Positions 1 to 7,272 of a stretch of DNA of 64,000 bases are shown in pieces. The stretch spans positions 496,001 through 560,000 of the forward strand of contig NZ_JAPJDL010000001.1 of assembly GCF_026242055.1 (NCBI RefSeq), read 5' to 3'. The notes beneath the pieces are model-generated. The model was given only the letters and a program-made list of their open reading frames with translations. It was not told where the DNA came from and searched no databases. Both the position numbers and the translations under genes were made by a program. The stretch's first letter is position 1. The number at the start of each line of letters is the position of its first letter. The stretch comes from Lentzea sp. NEAU-D7 (GTDB lineage: Bacteria > Actinomycetota > Actinomycetes > Mycobacteriales > Pseudonocardiaceae).

Positions 1-1
1 C

Positions 2-694
2 GGTGCCGGCAAGGCGCTCACCGACGTCCGCGCGGGCTGGTACTACAACTGGGCCGCGCACCCGGACGGCGTTCCCACGCCGCCGAACGTCGAGTTCGTG
101 CCGATGATCTGGGGTGCGAAGTTCACCGACGACGCGACCCTGGCCAGGGCGAAGGCGAACGGCAAGGTGCTGCTCGGCTTCAACGAGCCCGACTTCCCCG
201 ACCAGGCGAACATGACCCCGGAGCAGGCGCTCGACCTGTGGCCGAAGCTGGCTGCCACCGGCCTGCGCCTGGGCAGTCCGGCCGTCGCGCACAGCGGCGA
301 CAAGGCGGGCGGCTGGCTCGACCGGTTCATGACCGGTGCCGCCCAGCGAGGCCTGCGCGTCGACTTCGTCACGGTGCACTGGTACGGCTCCGACTTCAGC
401 GACGCCGCCGTCGGGCACCTGCGCGACTACCTCGCCGCGGTGCACGCGAGGTACGGCAAGCCGATCTGGCTGACCGAGTACTCGCTGATCGACTTCTCCG
501 GCGGCACGGCCCGCTTCCCGACCCAGGCACAGCTCGCCGCCTTCGCGAAAGGCTCCAGCGCGATGATGGAAGGCCTCCCGTACGTCGAGCGCTACGCCTG
601 GTTCGCACTGCCCGCGGACAAGCCCGGCACCGGCCTCTACACCCCCGGCGGCACCCCGAACGAGGCCGGTGAGGCGTACCGCGCCGCGGGCTGA
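2..694 (+). CDS. Secreted-type glycosyl hydrolase, Asl1/GH128-like catalytic core (5' end cut by window)
   Basis: The reading frame is already open at base 2 and ends at TGA 692-694, so the N-terminus, and any signal peptide, lies outside the window. Visible motifs fit the Asl1-like glycosyl hydrolase catalytic core (Pfam Glyco_hydro_cc, GH128 clan, TIM barrel): GWYYNW near the start, VPMIWG, LLGFNEPD (usual acid/base Glu on the fourth strand), FVTVHWYG, and IWLTEYSLID with a likely nucleophile Glu. Family members act on beta-1,3-glucan or related cell-wall polysaccharides, often outside the cell. The domain is nearly complete at its C-terminus, and no carbohydrate-binding module follows. The substrate is not determined by the sequence. 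Confidence 0.85.
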   Translation, partial: GAGKALTDVRAGWYYNWAAHPDGVPTPPNVEFVPMIWGAKFTDDATLARAKANGKVLLGFNEPDFPDQANMTPEQALDLWPKLAATGLRLGSPAVAHSGDKAGGWLDRFMTGAAQRGLRVDFVTVHWYGSDFSDAAVGHLRDYLAAVHARYGKPIWLTEYSLIDFSGGTARFPTQAQLAAFAKGSSAMMEGLPYVERYAWFALPADKPGTGLYTPGGTPNEAGEAYRAAG

Positions 695-718
695 TCCGCC
701 GTCGTCGAGAATCACCGG

Positions 719-1528
719 GTGTCCACCGCGACGAACACCCGCCTGCTGGTCACCGGGAGCACCGGGGCCGCGACCACCGACCTCGTGGTCCCGGCCCTGC
801 TGCTGCGCACCCCCGGCGCGGCGTGGCACCAGCTGATCCACATCTACGTGCCGTCCGGTCCCACCGTCGCCTTCAGCGGCAGGGACCTCCGCTCGCCCGG
901 CATCGCCGAGGCCACCGCACTGGCCCGCGAGGCGGGCTTCGCACCGGTGGTCAGGTCGCCGGGCGGGCGGATGGTCGCCTACGACGCCGGTGCCGTCGTG
1001 ATCGACCACCTCGACAGCACCACGGACATCCGCCACGCGGGCAGCGCGACCTTCGCCGCGAACGCCGAGAGCCACGTCCGCGTGCTGCGCGGGCTCGGCG
1101 ACGTCGACGCCCGCATCGGCGAGGTGGAGGGCGAGTACTGCCCCGGCGAGTACAGCGTCAACGTCGGCGGCGTCACGAAGGTCGTGGGTTCCGCCCAACG
1201 CGTCACCGCCACCGGTTCCCTGTTCAGCACCGTCGTCCAGGTCGCCGTCTCGGACCGGGTGCGCGCCGTGATCACGGATGTGTCGCGCGCGCTCGGTTAC
1301 GACCTGCGGCAGAGCTCGATCGCCGGCCTCGCCGACTACGCACCGGGGCTGACCCCGGCCGAGGTGGCCGCGGCGTTCGCCTCCGACTACCGCGACCGGC
1401 TCGGCCTGACCGACGGACGGCTGCCGCCCGCGGTGGTCGCGCACGCCTCCCGGGCGAGCGGCGGATCGCCGTTCCACGTCGACGACTGGACGCGGGCGAA
1501 CCCGATGCCGGCGGACCCGGACAGGTAA
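719..1528 (+). CDS. Lipoate-protein ligase A / octanoyltransferase family protein
   Basis: The 269-residue protein belongs to the BPL/LplA/LipB fold that attaches lipoyl or octanoyl groups to carrier proteins. Recognisable features are the RSPGGRMVAYD loop, which matches the conserved R-x-x-G-G substrate loop, and GEYSVNVGGVTKVVGSAQR, which matches the P-G-x-x-(D/S)-x-x-x-x-G-x-K-x-x-G-x-A-Q-R signature. The lysine in VTKVVGSAQR is the usual adenylate-contacting position. A GTG at 719 gives a start close behind the preceding gene. It lies alone between the hydrolase and PPK2, and no lipA or lipB is nearby, so a salvage or LipM-like role cannot be separated here. Confidence 0.8.
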   Translation: MSTATNTRLLVTGSTGAATTDLVVPALLLRTPGAAWHQLIHIYVPSGPTVAFSGRDLRSPGIAEATALAREAGFAPVVRSPGGRMVAYDAGAVVIDHLDSTTDIRHAGSATFAANAESHVRVLRGLGDVDARIGEVEGEYCPGEYSVNVGGVTKVVGSAQRVTATGSLFSTVVQVAVSDRVRAVITDVSRALGYDLRQSSIAGLADYAPGLTPAEVAAAFASDYRDRLGLTDGRLPPAVVAHASRASGGSPFHVDDWTRANPMPADPDR

Positions 1529-1564
1529 CGCCCCACGGCGGTTTTTGCCGCAGATACGTCGGGT

Positions 1565-2527
1565 ATGTACGAATTCGTGACTGTCGATTCTGCAGAATTA
1601 CTCGCCGAGGGCTACACCGCCGAGTTCCCGGACGCCGACGAGCCGATCCTCCTGGACGCGAACGGCCGCGAGGTGCTCACCTGGCAGGAGAACTACCCGT
1701 TCACCGAGCGGATGCCCCGCGACGAGTACGACCACATCAAGCGGCTGCTGCAGATCGAGCTGCTGAAGCTCCAGCACTGGGTGGCCGAGACGGGGCAACG
1801 CCTCGTCATCCTCTTCGAGGGCCGTGACGCCGCCGGCAAGGGCGGCACGATCAAACGGTTCACCGAACACCTCGACCCGCGCGGCGCGCGCACGGTCGCT
1901 CTCGACAAGCCGAGCGAACGCGAGCAGGGCGAGTGGTACTTCCAGCGCTACGTGCGCCAGCTCCCCACCGCGGGCGAGATCGTGCTGTTCGACCGGTCCT
2001 GGTACAACCGCGCCGTCGTCGAGCACGTGATGGGGTACTGCACCCAGGCCGAGTACGACCTGTTCATGCGGCAGGCGCCGGTGTTCGAGGAGATGCTCGT
2101 CGAGGACGGCGTGCTGCTCGTGAAGCTGTGGTTCTCCGTGTCGCGCAAGGAACAGCGGACCCGGTTCGTCATCCGGCAGATCGACCCGGTGCGCCAGTGG
2201 AAGCTCAGTCCCAACGACATCAGGTCGCTGGACCACTGGGACGACTACACCGAGGCCAAGGTCGCCATGCTGCGCGCCACGGACACCGAGATCGCGCCGT
2301 GGACCGTGGTCAAGAGCAACGACAAGAAACGGGCCCGCATCGAGGCCATGCGCAGCGTCCTCGCCCGTTTCGACTACGACGACAAGGATCCGGACGCCGT
2401 CGGCACTCCGGACGTGCGCATCGTCGGCCCCGCGGCGACGCTGCTGGAAGAGGGTGAGGACGACACCGCCCTCAGCCCCACCCCGATCGCTCCCAGCGCC
2501 GAACCGGGGCCGGGCCTGCACCCGTGA
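1565..2527 (+). CDS. ppk2: PPK2-family polyphosphate kinase
   Basis: A 320-residue cytoplasmic enzyme that transfers phosphate between polyphosphate and nucleotides. Walker A is FEGRDAAGKGG near residue 83. The second conserved block is VLFDRSWYNRAVVE near residue 140, with the FDRSWYNR signature of the PPK2 family. The lid region has KEQRTRF and the C-terminal part has WTVVKSNDKKRAR. The last ~45 residues are an acidic, Pro-rich tail beyond the usual domain. ATG 1565 is preceded by AT-richer sequence with no clear Shine-Dalgarno. PPK2 class I enzymes usually make GTP or ATP from polyphosphate; the class is not certain here. Confidence 0.93.
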   Translation: MYEFVTVDSAELLAEGYTAEFPDADEPILLDANGREVLTWQENYPFTERMPRDEYDHIKRLLQIELLKLQHWVAETGQRLVILFEGRDAAGKGGTIKRFTEHLDPRGARTVALDKPSEREQGEWYFQRYVRQLPTAGEIVLFDRSWYNRAVVEHVMGYCTQAEYDLFMRQAPVFEEMLVEDGVLLVKLWFSVSRKEQRTRFVIRQIDPVRQWKLSPNDIRSLDHWDDYTEAKVAMLRATDTEIAPWTVVKSNDKKRARIEAMRSVLARFDYDDKDPDAVGTPDVRIVGPAATLLEEGEDDTALSPTPIAPSAEPGPGLHP

Positions 2528-2534
2528 CGCGGGA

Positions 2535-2897
2535 CTACGCGGGCGTCAGCGCGTCCAGCACGGACGAACGCACGCCCAGCACGCTCATCAGTTCCAGTGC
2601 CTGCAACGGCCGCAGCACCGCGGCGGTGTTCGCGACGACCACGAGCGCGCTGCCCCGGCGCAGGCACAGGTCCTGGTGGTCGAGCAGCAGGCCGATGCCC
2701 TGGGCACCGAGGAACCGCACACCGCTCAGGTCGGCGACGACGGGAGCGGGCGGGGTGACGGATCTGACCGCCTCGCCGAGGCGTTCGGCGAGACCGGGAA
2801 CGGTGGTGAAGTCGATTTCGCCGGCCACGTGCACGAGCACGGCGGCGCCCACGCTCTCGCAGGCGGTGCGGAAGGGAACTTGACCGTCGGTGAGCAC
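2535..2897 (-). CDS. STAS-domain anti-sigma factor antagonist
   Basis: A 120-residue single STAS domain: beta start AAVLVHVAGEIDF, then VVADLSGVRFLGAQGIGLLL, which holds the conserved D-L-S-x-x-x-F-x-x-x-x-G segment. The usual phosphorylatable Ser/Thr position is occupied by the AQG stretch, an unusual Ala. The GTG at 2895-2897 is chosen as start because GGAGG (complement of 2905-2909) sits seven bases upstream; a longer frame to ATG 2927 exists. It is divergent from the MEDS/HATPase gene at 3036, which suggests a partner-switching pair controlling an alternative sigma factor. No sigma factor lies in the window. Confidence 0.85.
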   Translation of the reverse strand: MLTDGQVPFRTACESVGAAVLVHVAGEIDFTTVPGLAERLGEAVRSVTPPAPVVADLSGVRFLGAQGIGLLLDHQDLCLRRGSALVVVANTAAVLRPLQALELMSVLGVRSSVLDALTPA

Positions 2898-3035
2898 GTG
2901 GCAACCTCCAGTTATGACGGTGCGCATGACCGTCCAACGGGCTGGCTGCTCAACCCCCGCCGACGGTAGCGCAGTCCACGTGTGTACGCGGTTCGGCGGT
3001 CTCCAGGCCAGCGGCCGGGAGCCAGGTTCCCCCAG

Positions 3036-3989
3036 ATGGACCACCGGAAAAGAGGCGTAGCATCGGTCCTCGTGACCGGTTTCTTCCACGAGACCGCCTT
3101 CTACGGCACCGACGACGACTTCCTCGCGCACGCCGTGCCGTTCATCGAGAACGGCCTGCGCGGTGGGGAGCCGTGCGTCGTGGCGTGCTCGGAGCAGAAC
3201 ACCGCTCTGCTGCGCGGAGTTCTCGGTGGCACCGGTGTGCTCTTCCGGCCGGGCGCCGACCAGTACTCCCGCCCGTCCGACGCCATCACGAGCTACCGCG
3301 ACCTCTTCCGCGAGCACACGGCGGACGGTGCGCGCCAGATGCGCGTGGTCGGTGACGTTCCCCACCCCGGCACGGGCGCGAGCTGGGACTGGTGGGCGCG
3401 CTACGAGGCCGCGGCGAACCAGGCGTACGCCGAGTTCCCGGTGTGGGGCCTGTGCCCGTACGACACGAGGACGACGCCCGCCGAGGTGCTGGCCGACGTG
3501 GTGCGCACGCACCCGAACATCGCCACCGCGCCCGGCACGCACGAGGCCAACCCCGGTTACCGCGAGGGTCTCGCCGCGTCACCGCAACTCCCGGACGTGC
3601 TCGAAGAGCGCCTGCCGCTGCTCGAACTCGTCGACCCGGCGGCCAACGTGGTCCGCGAGGCCGTGGTCGCCGCGATCGACGGGGTGGATCTGGACGAGGA
3701 CGCGGCGCACGACGCCGTCTACGCGGCCAGCGAGATCGTCACGAACGGCTTGACGCACGGCATCAGGCCGGTCCGCTTCCGGCTGTGGGCGGACGGGTCG
3801 CGCGTGGTGCTCGCGGTGAGCGACCGCGGGCCCGGCCCGTCGGATCCGATGGCGGGCCTGGTGCCGACGACCGAGACCCGGTCGGCCGGGCTCGGGCTGT
3901 GGATCCTGCACCGCACGTGCGACTACGTGTCCATGGGCCGCGACGCCGACGGGTTCACCGTGCGGGTCAGCGTCGGCGGCCAGACGTAG
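3036..3989 (+). CDS. MEDS-domain protein with HATPase anti-sigma kinase domain (RsbA-like)
   Basis: A 317-residue regulator. Residues ~12-170 form a MEDS sensory domain (FYGTDDDFLAHAVPFIENGL...GEPCVVACS). The C-terminal ~120 residues form a histidine-kinase-like ATPase without an H box: N box EIVTNGLTHG, G1 box DRGPGPSDP, G2 box SAGLGLWILH. This arrangement is typical of anti-sigma regulatory proteins (RsbW/RsbA type) in actinobacteria. Start ATG 3036 is a choice; GTG 3072 (VTGFFHETAFYG) is possible because homologues often begin near the GFFHEA block. Its 3' end overlaps the convergent gene 3923-4423 by 67 bp. Confidence 0.85.
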   Translation: MDHRKRGVASVLVTGFFHETAFYGTDDDFLAHAVPFIENGLRGGEPCVVACSEQNTALLRGVLGGTGVLFRPGADQYSRPSDAITSYRDLFREHTADGARQMRVVGDVPHPGTGASWDWWARYEAAANQAYAEFPVWGLCPYDTRTTPAEVLADVVRTHPNIATAPGTHEANPGYREGLAASPQLPDVLEERLPLLELVDPAANVVREAVVAAIDGVDLDEDAAHDAVYAASEIVTNGLTHGIRPVRFRLWADGSRVVLAVSDRGPGPSDPMAGLVPTTETRSAGLGLWILHRTCDYVSMGRDADGFTVRVSVGGQT

Positions 3990-4423
3990 GGCAGGTTGTC
4001 CGGCACGGCGGGGAAGAACCTGCGGTAGTGACCGGGGTTCTTGCGCACCAACGCCGACTGGTGGCTGCGGTGCACCTCGGGGTCGCCCAGCCAGGCGGGC
4101 AGATCGTCCGCGGCGGCCAGCTCGTCCTGCGTGCGCACGACGACGATCCCCCTGGCCTCGGCCAGGTCCGACCGCATCGTCGCCTCGCAGGTGTCCCTGA
4201 ACCCCTGCGACCGCCACTGCGCGCAGATCTCCATGCCGTACCGGACGAGAGCTTCCTCGTGGCCCGCCCACATCTTCACGGCCGGGTGGTGGCGCCAGCC
4301 GTGGCCGGGCACCACCAGCGCGCGCTGGATCTGCAGCGTCTCGACGCGTTGCTTGCCGAGGCGGCTGTGGTCCAGCACGCGGGCCGTGGCGGTGAAGTCC
4401 GGGTACGGCAGGAAGGTCTGCAT
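3923..4423 (-). CDS. MSMEG_6728-like protein, pyrimidine-dimer glycosylase-fold family
   Basis: A 166-residue protein beginning MQTFLPYPDFTATARVLD then SRLGKQRVETLQI, the hallmark N-terminus of the MSMEG_6728 family, which has been linked to the T4 endonuclease V-like pyrimidine dimer DNA glycosylase fold. The RLGKQRVE segment is the conserved basic patch. The central HHPAVKMWAGHEEAL block is also conserved in the family. It starts three bases after the stop of the upstream stress-protein gene, so the two are probably cotranscribed. DNA-repair activity is family inference only. The last ~20 residues overlap the end of the opposite gene and may be strain-specific. Confidence 0.75.
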   Translation of the reverse strand: MQTFLPYPDFTATARVLDHSRLGKQRVETLQIQRALVVPGHGWRHHPAVKMWAGHEEALVRYGMEICAQWRSQGFRDTCEATMRSDLAEARGIVVVRTQDELAAADDLPAWLGDPEVHRSHQSALVRKNPGHYRRFFPAVPDNLPYVWPPTLTRTVNPSASRPMDT

Positions 4424-4426
4424 GGC

Positions 4427-4897
4427 TCAGAGCACGTACTTCGCCGCTTCGGCAGCACGTTCCCGGTCGACGTGCACCTCGTACCGGCGTGCCTGCAGGG
4501 TCATGGTGCTCGCGAAGTCACGGCGTCCGCGTGTGCTCCAGTGCGCCACGAACCCGAAGACCGCGCCCCAGAACGCGCCGACCGCGAGGCTGATGAACAC
4601 GAACCAGGCCCAGGTCTGCCCGGCTGTGAACAGCCCGAAGAGCACGCCGATGAACACACCGAACCACGCACCGCTGGCCGCGCCCGTCGCCGCGGCGCGG
4701 GCCCGCGTCATGCGTCCGGTCACCTGCTCGACCGTCCGGACACCGTCGCCGATGATCCGGACGCTCTCCACCGGGAACCCGTCGTCGGACATGCGGTCCA
4801 CGAGGCGCTGGGCGTCGAGGTAGTCCGGGAAACTGGCCAGCAGAGACGAATCCGCCTGGGTCACTTCCGTCTGGGTCACTCCGTGCTTGATGTCCAC
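4427..4897 (-). CDS. General stress protein 17M-like membrane-associated protein (YflT domain)
   Basis: A 156-residue protein. The N-terminal half, SSLLASFPDYLDAQRLVDRMSDDGFPVESVRIIG, matches the general stress protein 17M/YflT domain. A Gly-rich membrane segment follows (GAASGAWFGVFIGVLFGLF...WAWFVFISLAVGAFWGAVFGFVAHW, two hydrophobic stretches around residues 70-115), then a C-terminal AREYEV-like strand (RYEVHVDRERAAEAAKYVL). The predicted product sits in the cytoplasmic membrane. The start is GTG 4897. It is the second or third gene of a short minus-strand run that ends at 3923. The molecular role of the family is unknown. Confidence 0.82.
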   Translation of the reverse strand: MDIKHGVTQTEVTQADSSLLASFPDYLDAQRLVDRMSDDGFPVESVRIIGDGVRTVEQVTGRMTRARAAATGAASGAWFGVFIGVLFGLFTAGQTWAWFVFISLAVGAFWGAVFGFVAHWSTRGRRDFASTMTLQARRYEVHVDRERAAEAAKYVL

Positions 4898-4934
4898 GTC
4901 GTCCGGTTACCCACGGCCACCACGTTCAACACGA

Positions 4935-5123
4935 TCAGCTTCCCCGGCCGGTCCTCTCCTGGAGACGGTCGATGAGCTGCGACGCCTCCACCTTGGTGAG
5001 CTCGGCCGGCACCTCCTCGCCCGCTTCCTGGGCGAGTGTGTGCAGGTAGGACTCCTGCGGACCGGTCATCGGCTCGTCACCGGTCGTCCAGTCCTGCGGG
5101 TCCTTCTCGGGCGTGCGGTTCAT
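4935..5123 (-). CDS. Small DUF3072-type protein
   Basis: A 62-residue acidic protein. The core PMTGPQESYLHTLAQEAGEEVP followed by ELTKVEASQLIDRLQ is characteristic of the DUF3072 family, small actinobacterial proteins with an SAP-like or helix-hairpin look. ATG 5123 is chosen because AGGGG lies about seven bases upstream; the frame stays open to 5180, but the extra residues look non-conserved. It sits 37 bp upstream of the YflT-like gene and likely belongs to the same stress-linked transcript. Function is unknown. Confidence 0.8.
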   Translation of the reverse strand: MNRTPEKDPQDWTTGDEPMTGPQESYLHTLAQEAGEEVPAELTKVEASQLIDRLQERTGRGS

Positions 5124-5180
5124 CGCGATCCCCTTCCACTCGAACGTGCGTTCGAGGTACCCAGGGCCGCACCGGTCCAA

Positions 5181-5522
5181 TCACCGGCCGAGGACGACAT
5201 CTCCGGGAGCCGAGGGAGCAGGCACGGTCATCGAGCGCGAGACGCGGCTGAGCAGCCGGTGAGCGACGGTCAGCAGCATCCGGGCTTCCATCCGCTCGCT
5301 GTAGCGCAGGTGCTCGCACGCGGCCTCGACACAGCCCACGACCTGCGGTGACACTGCGGCGTGCGCGGCCGAGCAGGCGGCCAGCGCCTCGTCGAGGCCT
5401 CGGCGGGCCACGTCCGGGTCGACACCCGCGAGCGCGGTGCAGACCGCGTTGTCCAGCTTTTCCAGAACGACCGCGCGCTGGTGCCGCGACGACGGTTCGT
5501 CGAGTTCGGTGGTCATGGTCAT
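5181..5522 (-). CDS. Hypothetical helical protein
   Basis: A 113-residue protein I do not recognise. It is all-helical by composition, with two Cys in the middle (AACSAAHAAVSPQVVGCVEAACEHLRYS) and a basic patch near the C-terminus (LLTVAHRLLSRVSRS). Starts at ATG 5522 or two codons later at 5516; an AAGGCAGG stretch upstream supports either. It lies at the head of the minus-strand group 5181-3923 with a 57 bp gap to the DUF3072 gene, so a shared stress transcript is plausible. Confidence 0.6.
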   Translation of the reverse strand: MTMTTELDEPSSRHQRAVVLEKLDNAVCTALAGVDPDVARRGLDEALAACSAAHAAVSPQVVGCVEAACEHLRYSERMEARMLLTVAHRLLSRVSRSMTVPAPSAPGDVVLGR

Positions 5523-5636
5523 CGCCTGCCTTCACAGCCGGAAGTTCCGCGCCGACTGCTTGGCGCGCACGCGCACGTGTACCCGGTTCGAGTGCCCTCA
5601 AACCGGTACTTCACCGGACGCGGCTACGGTGTCGGA

Positions 5637-5993
5637 ATGCGTGTGACCTGGCGCGAGAAGAACGCGCGACAGTGGATCTCCGAACTCTCCGACCGGATCG
5701 GCGTGGCCGGGTGGGCGGCGCTCGCCATCACCCCCGCCCTCGCCGCCGAGGTCGACCAGCACGGTGCGGCGGTGCGCGACATCCTGCTGCTCGGCGTCGA
5801 AGGCGCCGGCACGGTGGGCGCGGTCGTGCTCCTCGCCGCCTACGGGCGAGGCCTGCTGGACAACGCGCTCGATCCGGACTGGACGCCGACGTCGTGGCTC
5901 GGCGTCCGCCTGATGGCCGTCTGCCAGCTCGCGCACCTGCACGACGCGAAGCCGCTGACCGACGACGTGCCCGCGCTTCCGAAGCTCACATGA
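5637..5993 (+). CDS. Hypothetical protein, DUF6401-like
   Basis: A 118-residue protein starting MRVTWREKNARQWISELS. The segment ITPALAAEVDQHGAAVRDILL resembles a block I associate with DUF6401 proteins in streptomycetes; this is recall, not a search. A hydrophobic stretch GTVGAVVLLAAYGRGLLD may be a buried helix rather than a membrane anchor. No clear ribosome-binding site precedes ATG 5637, so an upstream start cannot be excluded. It converges on the mechanosensitive-channel gene and shares the hairpin terminator at 5998-6025. Function unknown. Confidence 0.6.
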   Translation: MRVTWREKNARQWISELSDRIGVAGWAALAITPALAAEVDQHGAAVRDILLLGVEGAGTVGAVVLLAAYGRGLLDNALDPDWTPTSWLGVRLMAVCQLAHLHDAKPLTDDVPALPKLT

Positions 5994-5997
5994 GAAA

Positions 5998-6025
5998 CGA
6001 GGCGCACCCGAGCGGGTGCGCCTCG
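5998..6025. terminator. Bidirectional hairpin terminator
   Basis: CGAGGCGCACCC pairs with GGGTGCGCCTCG around a GAGC loop, a perfect 12 bp stem between two convergent genes (stops at 5993 and 6040). There is no long T-run, as is common in high-GC actinobacteria. Confidence 0.85.
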
Positions 6026-6039
6026 CCGGTGATCCTCGT

Positions 6040-6861
6040 TCAGCGCTCGTCCAGCCTCCGCTCGCCGAGCACCGGGTCCTGCCCCGCCACCGGTCGCGCG
6101 GTGGTGGTCGGCACCGGCTCGGTGACGGGCTCGGCCTGGACGGGGGTACCGGTGCGCACGGCGTCCTCACGACCGCGCTGGTACGCCTCCGCCTGGGCCT
6201 GGGCCTGCGGCAGCTCCTGCTCCGCGCGCCCCAGCCAGCCTTCCCACCGCTGCTGCATCGGCTTCACCAGGCCACCGCCCACGCCGACGACGAGGATGCC
6301 GCCGGCCGTGGCGAGCACCGCGATCAGGACCGGCGTGGTGACCGTGGTGGCGACACCGATCTGGTTCAGCGCGGCGATGATGCCGAGCGCCCAGATGAAG
6401 ATCGACGCGATGTTGGCGAGGACGCGGCCGTAGGACAGGCCACCCAGCGCGCCGCCGATGAAGTCCTTGGCGGCGTTGGCGACCGCGCCCGCCACGACGA
6501 CGATGATGATCGCGACGGCGGCCTTCGGCAGCCACGACACGATGCCGGTCAGCAGCTCGGAGACGGGGTTCGGGCCCCAGACGCCGAACGCGATCTGCAG
6601 CGTGATCAGCACCAGTGCGTAGTAGACCAGCTTCGCGAGCAGGTCAGAGGCGTCGTACTTGCTGTTCGCGAGCATCCTGCGGATCCCGCCGCGCTCCACG
6701 AGCCGGTCGAACCCGACGCGCTCGAGCACCTTGTCGACGAGCTTCGCCACCGCTTTCGCGACGAACCAGCCGATCAGCAGGATCAGCAGGAACGCCGCGA
6801 GCTTGGGCACGAACGTGATCACGGCGCGCCAGGCGTCGGTCAGCCCTTGTCCGAAGTCCAT
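6040..6861 (-). CDS. Mechanosensitive-channel-like membrane protein (conserved TM helix family)
   Basis: A 273-residue membrane protein with about five transmembrane segments: LAAFLLILLIGWFVAKAV, LVYYALVLITLQIAFGV, AVAIIIVVVAGAVANA, IASIFIWALGIIAAL and LIAVLATAGGILVVGVGGGL. The 'conserved TM helix' repeat seen in small MscS-related proteins (GxxVAKxVxKLVxKxLxRVGFDRLxER) is clear at residues 30-60. A classic MscS beta domain is absent. The last ~65 residues are a Gln/Ala/Pro-rich cytoplasmic tail. Start ATG 6861 has GGGAG upstream. It probably acts in osmotic stress or as a small-conductance channel; this is family-level inference. Confidence 0.85.
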   Translation of the reverse strand: MDFGQGLTDAWRAVITFVPKLAAFLLILLIGWFVAKAVAKLVDKVLERVGFDRLVERGGIRRMLANSKYDASDLLAKLVYYALVLITLQIAFGVWGPNPVSELLTGIVSWLPKAAVAIIIVVVAGAVANAAKDFIGGALGGLSYGRVLANIASIFIWALGIIAALNQIGVATTVTTPVLIAVLATAGGILVVGVGGGLVKPMQQRWEGWLGRAEQELPQAQAQAEAYQRGREDAVRTGTPVQAEPVTEPVPTTTARPVAGQDPVLGERRLDER

Positions 6862-6941
6862 GTTGAACTCCCTTCACACGGGCGCCCGGCCGGGTCACCC
6901 GCACCTGGCAGTACCCAGGGCGGGCGCCCTTCACACGGACT

Positions 6942-7118
6942 TCATGAGACCTGCCGCAACTCGCGGTCACTGGCCACGAGGTGTTCCCAGGTCCGGCCGC
7001 GCTGGCTGGGCGGTGCGGAACCGTCCGCGGTGCACACCGGGTACACCAGGCCGAAGGGAACGGGCTGATCGAACTCGTCACCGGTGCGAACGTCGACGAG
7101 ACGACGCAGATGTGCCAT
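6942..7118 (-). CDS. Small hypothetical protein
   Basis: A 58-residue protein (MAHLRRLVDVRTGDEF...RGRTWEHLVASDRELRQVS). Coding is supported by a good ribosome-binding site (GAGGAG eight bases before ATG 7118) and by a composition that looks like protein rather than shadow. It has no signal peptide or recognisable motif. It lies 80 bp upstream of the channel gene on the same strand. Function unknown. Confidence 0.55.
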   Translation of the reverse strand: MAHLRRLVDVRTGDEFDQPVPFGLVYPVCTADGSAPPSQRGRTWEHLVASDRELRQVS

Positions 7119-7272
7119 CACAACCACTCCTCACGACCGCTGAGGGCGCACGCGTCCGGACAACCACCCGAACGGTGGACCTGGGGTTTGGGATCATCGA
7201 ATACCCCGTGAGCTGCGCAGACATTCGCGAGAGCGTTGCTACATCAGAGTGAACTCTTCTGTCCACAGTGGA

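Noticed and set aside
6659..7252. A 197-codon plus-strand frame across the channel gene and intergenic DNA
   Set aside because: Shadow of the minus-strand membrane gene, with no homology.
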